Positions 48,706 through 51,095 of a DNA stretch of 51,095 nt are shown one piece after another. The position numbers and the translations under genes are program-made. Origin of the DNA: DAONDQ01 sp035402645 (GTDB taxonomy: Bacteria; Cloacimonadota; Cloacimonadia; Cloacimonadales; DAONDQ01). The stretch is taken from the NCBI GenBank assembly GCA_035402645.1, contig DAONDQ010000008.1, forward strand, positions 1-51,095. Direction: 5' to 3'. Numbering within the stretch: position 1 is the stretch's first letter; each line of letters begins with the position of its first letter. The notes below the pieces were generated by a model. That model ran no database searches and was not told where the DNA came from. It was given only the letters and a program-made list of their open reading frames with translations.

Positions 48706-51095
48706 TTGAGACCGATCAAAAGTTATTCCCGCATTTCCAAACGGTTTGAAGAACTCGGACTGCCCAAGGTTGATGTTCCGAATTTGTTAGCGATGCAGAT
48801 TGATTCATTTGATCAATTCCTGCAACGTGACATTCATCCGCAGAAAAGAGATGAAGCCGGATTGGAAGCAGTTTTTCAATCGATATTCCCACTTGTGGAT
48901 GCCAAGGGTAATTACCTGATGGAATTCATTGAGTATCATGTGTTAAAGGAAAAATACTCGATTGAAGAATGTATTGAGAGAAATCTTACATACAATGCAC
49001 CGCTGAAAGCTAAGATGAAGCTTACGATCTATGAGGATAACAATGGTGTTAAAACACTCAAAGATCAGATTGAACAGGATGTATTCCTTGGTGAAATTCC
49101 ATTGATCACAGACCAGGGAACATTCATCATTAATGGTGCAGAAAGAACGATCATCTCGCAGTTGCATCGTTCTCCAGGGGTGTATTTCTCAGAAGAAAAG
49201 CATCCCAGTGGTAAAATGTTATATTCAGCCAAGATCATTCCATATTCCGGATCATGGCTTGAATTCACAATCGATATCCATGACGTCATGTACGTCCATA
49301 TAGATAAGCGTAGAAAACTGCCTGTAACTGTCCTGCTTCGCGGTATTGGCATTTCCACCAATAACGACCTGCGGGAGATATTCTATAAGAAAGAAAACAT
49401 GCGTATCACCGATGCAAAAGGAAAATTCCTTTTTGCAGATATCATGGTTGATGGTAAATCCGAACCGATCGCATTGGCAAATGAAGAGGTTACTGATGAA
49501 CTGATCAAATCATTGGTAGAACAGGGCATCGGAAAGGTTGATGTCATAGCTGATGAAAGTGATATGCATCGTCGCATCCTGGAAAGAACGATCGAAAAGG
49601 ATCCTACTTTAAACCAGGAAGATGCGGTTAAAAAGATATATGCTTTGATCCGACCGGGTGAGGAACCCACTTTTGATGCAGCGATGACTCTTGTTGAGAA
49701 AATGTTCTTCAACGAGAAGCGCTATAATCTTGGAAAGGTCGGACGCTATAAAATGAATAGTCGTTTGGATCTGGATACAGATCCGAACACAGTCACTCTG
49801 ACACAGAATGATTTTGTTTGTATCTTCAATACCTTGATCAATATCTTCAAGGATGAAGATGAAGTCGATGATATTGACCATCTGGCAAATCGTCGTATCC
49901 GAACCGTTGGTGAGTTGCTTGAAGAGCAATATACATCAGGTTTGAATATGGTGGCTAGAATTGCCTTGGAAAGAATGGCAATTGCGAATTCAGATGAAGT
50001 AACGGTGCATGACCTGATCAACAGCAATGCACTTATCGCAGTTGTTAATTCCTTCTTCCTGACAGGTCAGTTGTCGCAATTCATGGAACAGACCAATCCA
50101 TTGGCAGCCCTGACGCACAAAAGACGTTTGTCTGCGCTGGGACCTGGTGGTTTGACACGTGAAAGAGCAGGATTTGAAGTCCGTGACGTTCATTATTCAC
50201 ATTATGGACGTATTTGTCCTGTGGAAACACCGGAAGGACCGAATATCGGTTTGATTTCATCACCTGCGATCTATTCACGCATCAATGGTCTTGGTTTCCT
50301 GGAAACTCCATACATCAAGGTTGTGAATGGGAAAGTGACAAATGAGATAGAATTTCTTGATTCATCTCAAGAAGAAAAATATACCATTGCACAGGCGAAT
50401 GTAACGATCAATGCAAAGCTGAAGATCGTCGATGAATTCATTTTCGCAAGGAACAAGGGTGAATTCATCCAAGTGAAGCCTTCCGAAGTGCAATTCATGG
50501 ATGTATCACCACAGCAGATGGTATCTGTTTCCGCTGCCTTGATCCCATTTCTTGAGCATGACGATGCCAACCGTGCATTGATGGGTTCCAACATGCAGCG
50601 CCAAGCTGTTCCACTGTTGAATCCTCAGGCACCTGTCGTTGGTACCGGAATGGAAAAGATCGTGGCGAAGGATAGCGGTAGTGTTGCTTTGGCACCATTC
50701 GATGCTGTCGTAACAATGGTCACTTCCTCCTATATCGATCTTAAGCCGACGAATGAGAAGGATGATGCCATATACTTAGGTGTCAGCAACCGCATCCATC
50801 TCAAGAAATTTGTACGTTCCAACCAGGATACATGTATTACCCAGAGACCTATCGTAAAGATCGGCGATGTCGTTAAAAAGGGTGATCCAATATCTGATGG
50901 ACCCTGTATTGAAGGAGACCGTCTCGCATTGGGTACAAACATGCTGGTTGCATTCATGCCGTGGTATGGATATAACTATGAAGATGCGATCATTCTCAGT
51001 GAAAAGGTAGCAAGGGAAGATTCTCTTACATCGATTTACATCGAGGAATTGGAAGTATTAGTTCGGAATGTCAAGAATGGTAAGGAAGAACTTGC
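48706..51095 (+). CDS. rpoB: RNA polymerase beta subunit, N-terminal part (cut by window end)
   Basis: The frame begins at TTG 48706 with AAGGAGAG 6 bases upstream, and is open to the window edge (about 796 residues). Signatures: protrusion and lobe regions, GTFIINGAERTIISQLHRSPGV, rifampicin pocket GQLSQFMEQTNPLAALTHKR with LSALGPGGLTRERAGFEVRD, then RICPVETPEGPNIGLI. No rifampicin-resistance change is apparent in the pocket (D516, H526 and S531 equivalents are D/E-type Q-F-M-E, H and S/A-type; the E is normal for many phyla). A TTG start on this essential gene is unusual but well supported. Confidence 0.96.
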   Translation, partial: MRPIKSYSRISKRFEELGLPKVDVPNLLAMQIDSFDQFLQRDIHPQKRDEAGLEAVFQSIFPLVDAKGNYLMEFIEYHVLKEKYSIEECIERNLTYNAPLKAKMKLTIYEDNNGVKTLKDQIEQDVFLGEIPLITDQGTFIINGAERTIISQLHRSPGVYFSEEKHPSGKMLYSAKIIPYSGSWLEFTIDIHDVMYVHIDKRRKLPVTVLLRGIGISTNNDLREIFYKKENMRITDAKGKFLFADIMVDGKSEPIALANEEVTDELIKSLVEQGIGKVDVIADESDMHRRILERTIEKDPTLNQEDAVKKIYALIRPGEEPTFDAAMTLVEKMFFNEKRYNLGKVGRYKMNSRLDLDTDPNTVTLTQNDFVCIFNTLINIFKDEDEVDDIDHLANRRIRTVGELLEEQYTSGLNMVARIALERMAIANSDEVTVHDLINSNALIAVVNSFFLTGQLSQFMEQTNPLAALTHKRRLSALGPGGLTRERAGFEVRDVHYSHYGRICPVETPEGPNIGLISSPAIYSRINGLGFLETPYIKVVNGKVTNEIEFLDSSQEEKYTIAQANVTINAKLKIVDEFIFARNKGEFIQVKPSEVQFMDVSPQQMVSVSAALIPFLEHDDANRALMGSNMQRQAVPLLNPQAPVVGTGMEKIVAKDSGSVALAPFDAVVTMVTSSYIDLKPTNEKDDAIYLGVSNRIHLKKFVRSNQDTCITQRPIVKIGDVVKKGDPISDGPCIEGDRLALGTNMLVAFMPWYGYNYEDAIILSEKVAREDSLTSIYIEELEVLVRNVKNGKEEL

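Overview
The window looks like chromosome of a Cloacimonadota-type bacterium (FCB group). The grounds are a secreted M14 peptidase ending in a type IX secretion-style tail (motif NFPNPFNPETTIRFS), a PorX-like response regulator with a PglZ domain, several large secreted proteins with FN3, choice-of-anchor or FlgD-like modules, and lysine-fermentation genes (kdd, kamA). Base composition is moderate, and the housekeeping genes are uniform. The phylum is inferred from gene content, not from a marker comparison.

Layout. 1-667: 5' part of a secreted beta-helix protein (minus). 1102-5498: a catabolic operon of kdd, kamA, a KamB-like P-loop protein and a CDF metal transporter. 5653-7833: a secreted protein of unknown function. 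7898-11955 (minus): MORN-repeat protein, panB, a helical protein, a PorX-like regulator and tsaE. 12385-14825 (minus): rseP and tgt. 14953-21734: four secreted or surface proteins (SPNGGE/FN3, FGE-like, choice-of-anchor, M14 peptidase). 21767-25658: rmuC, asparaginase, class II photolyase. 25727-28408 (minus): an outer-membrane-protein remnant, an AMMECR1 protein, oligoendopeptidase F and a small protein. 28509-31909: HhH protein, TPR-like protein, a 50-residue zinc-ribbon protein, rsmD, cysS.

31910-41438 is an accessory island, poor in housekeeping genes and rich in hairpin repeats. It holds a Sel1 protein, a type IIG-like restriction-methylation gene cut by one in-frame stop, a GmrSD-like DUF262/HNH protein, a secreted unknown and a REP-associated tyrosine transposase (RAYT). 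Around them is a family of twin-hairpin repeats. From 41439 come a PH-domain membrane protein, an MBL hydrolase and a beta-propeller protein. From 43829 to the end runs the translation/transcription block tRNA-Thr, Tyr, Gly, Thr, tuf, rpmG, tRNA-Trp, secE, nusG, rplKAJL and rpoB (cut by the window end).

The most interesting signal is the repeat family. At least five loci obey one geometry: a constant TGGAACG lead, then 6-nt arm, 3-nt loop, 6-nt arm, 7-nt linker, 6-nt arm, 3-nt loop, 6-nt arm. Arm sequences differ between classes but remain complementary. Copies flank the RAYT gene on both sides, and one forms the end of the methyltransferase reading frame. This looks like a RAYT and its substrate repeats, with a second sequence class (four tandem copies at 31914-32270) that keeps the skeleton but has different arms and loop.
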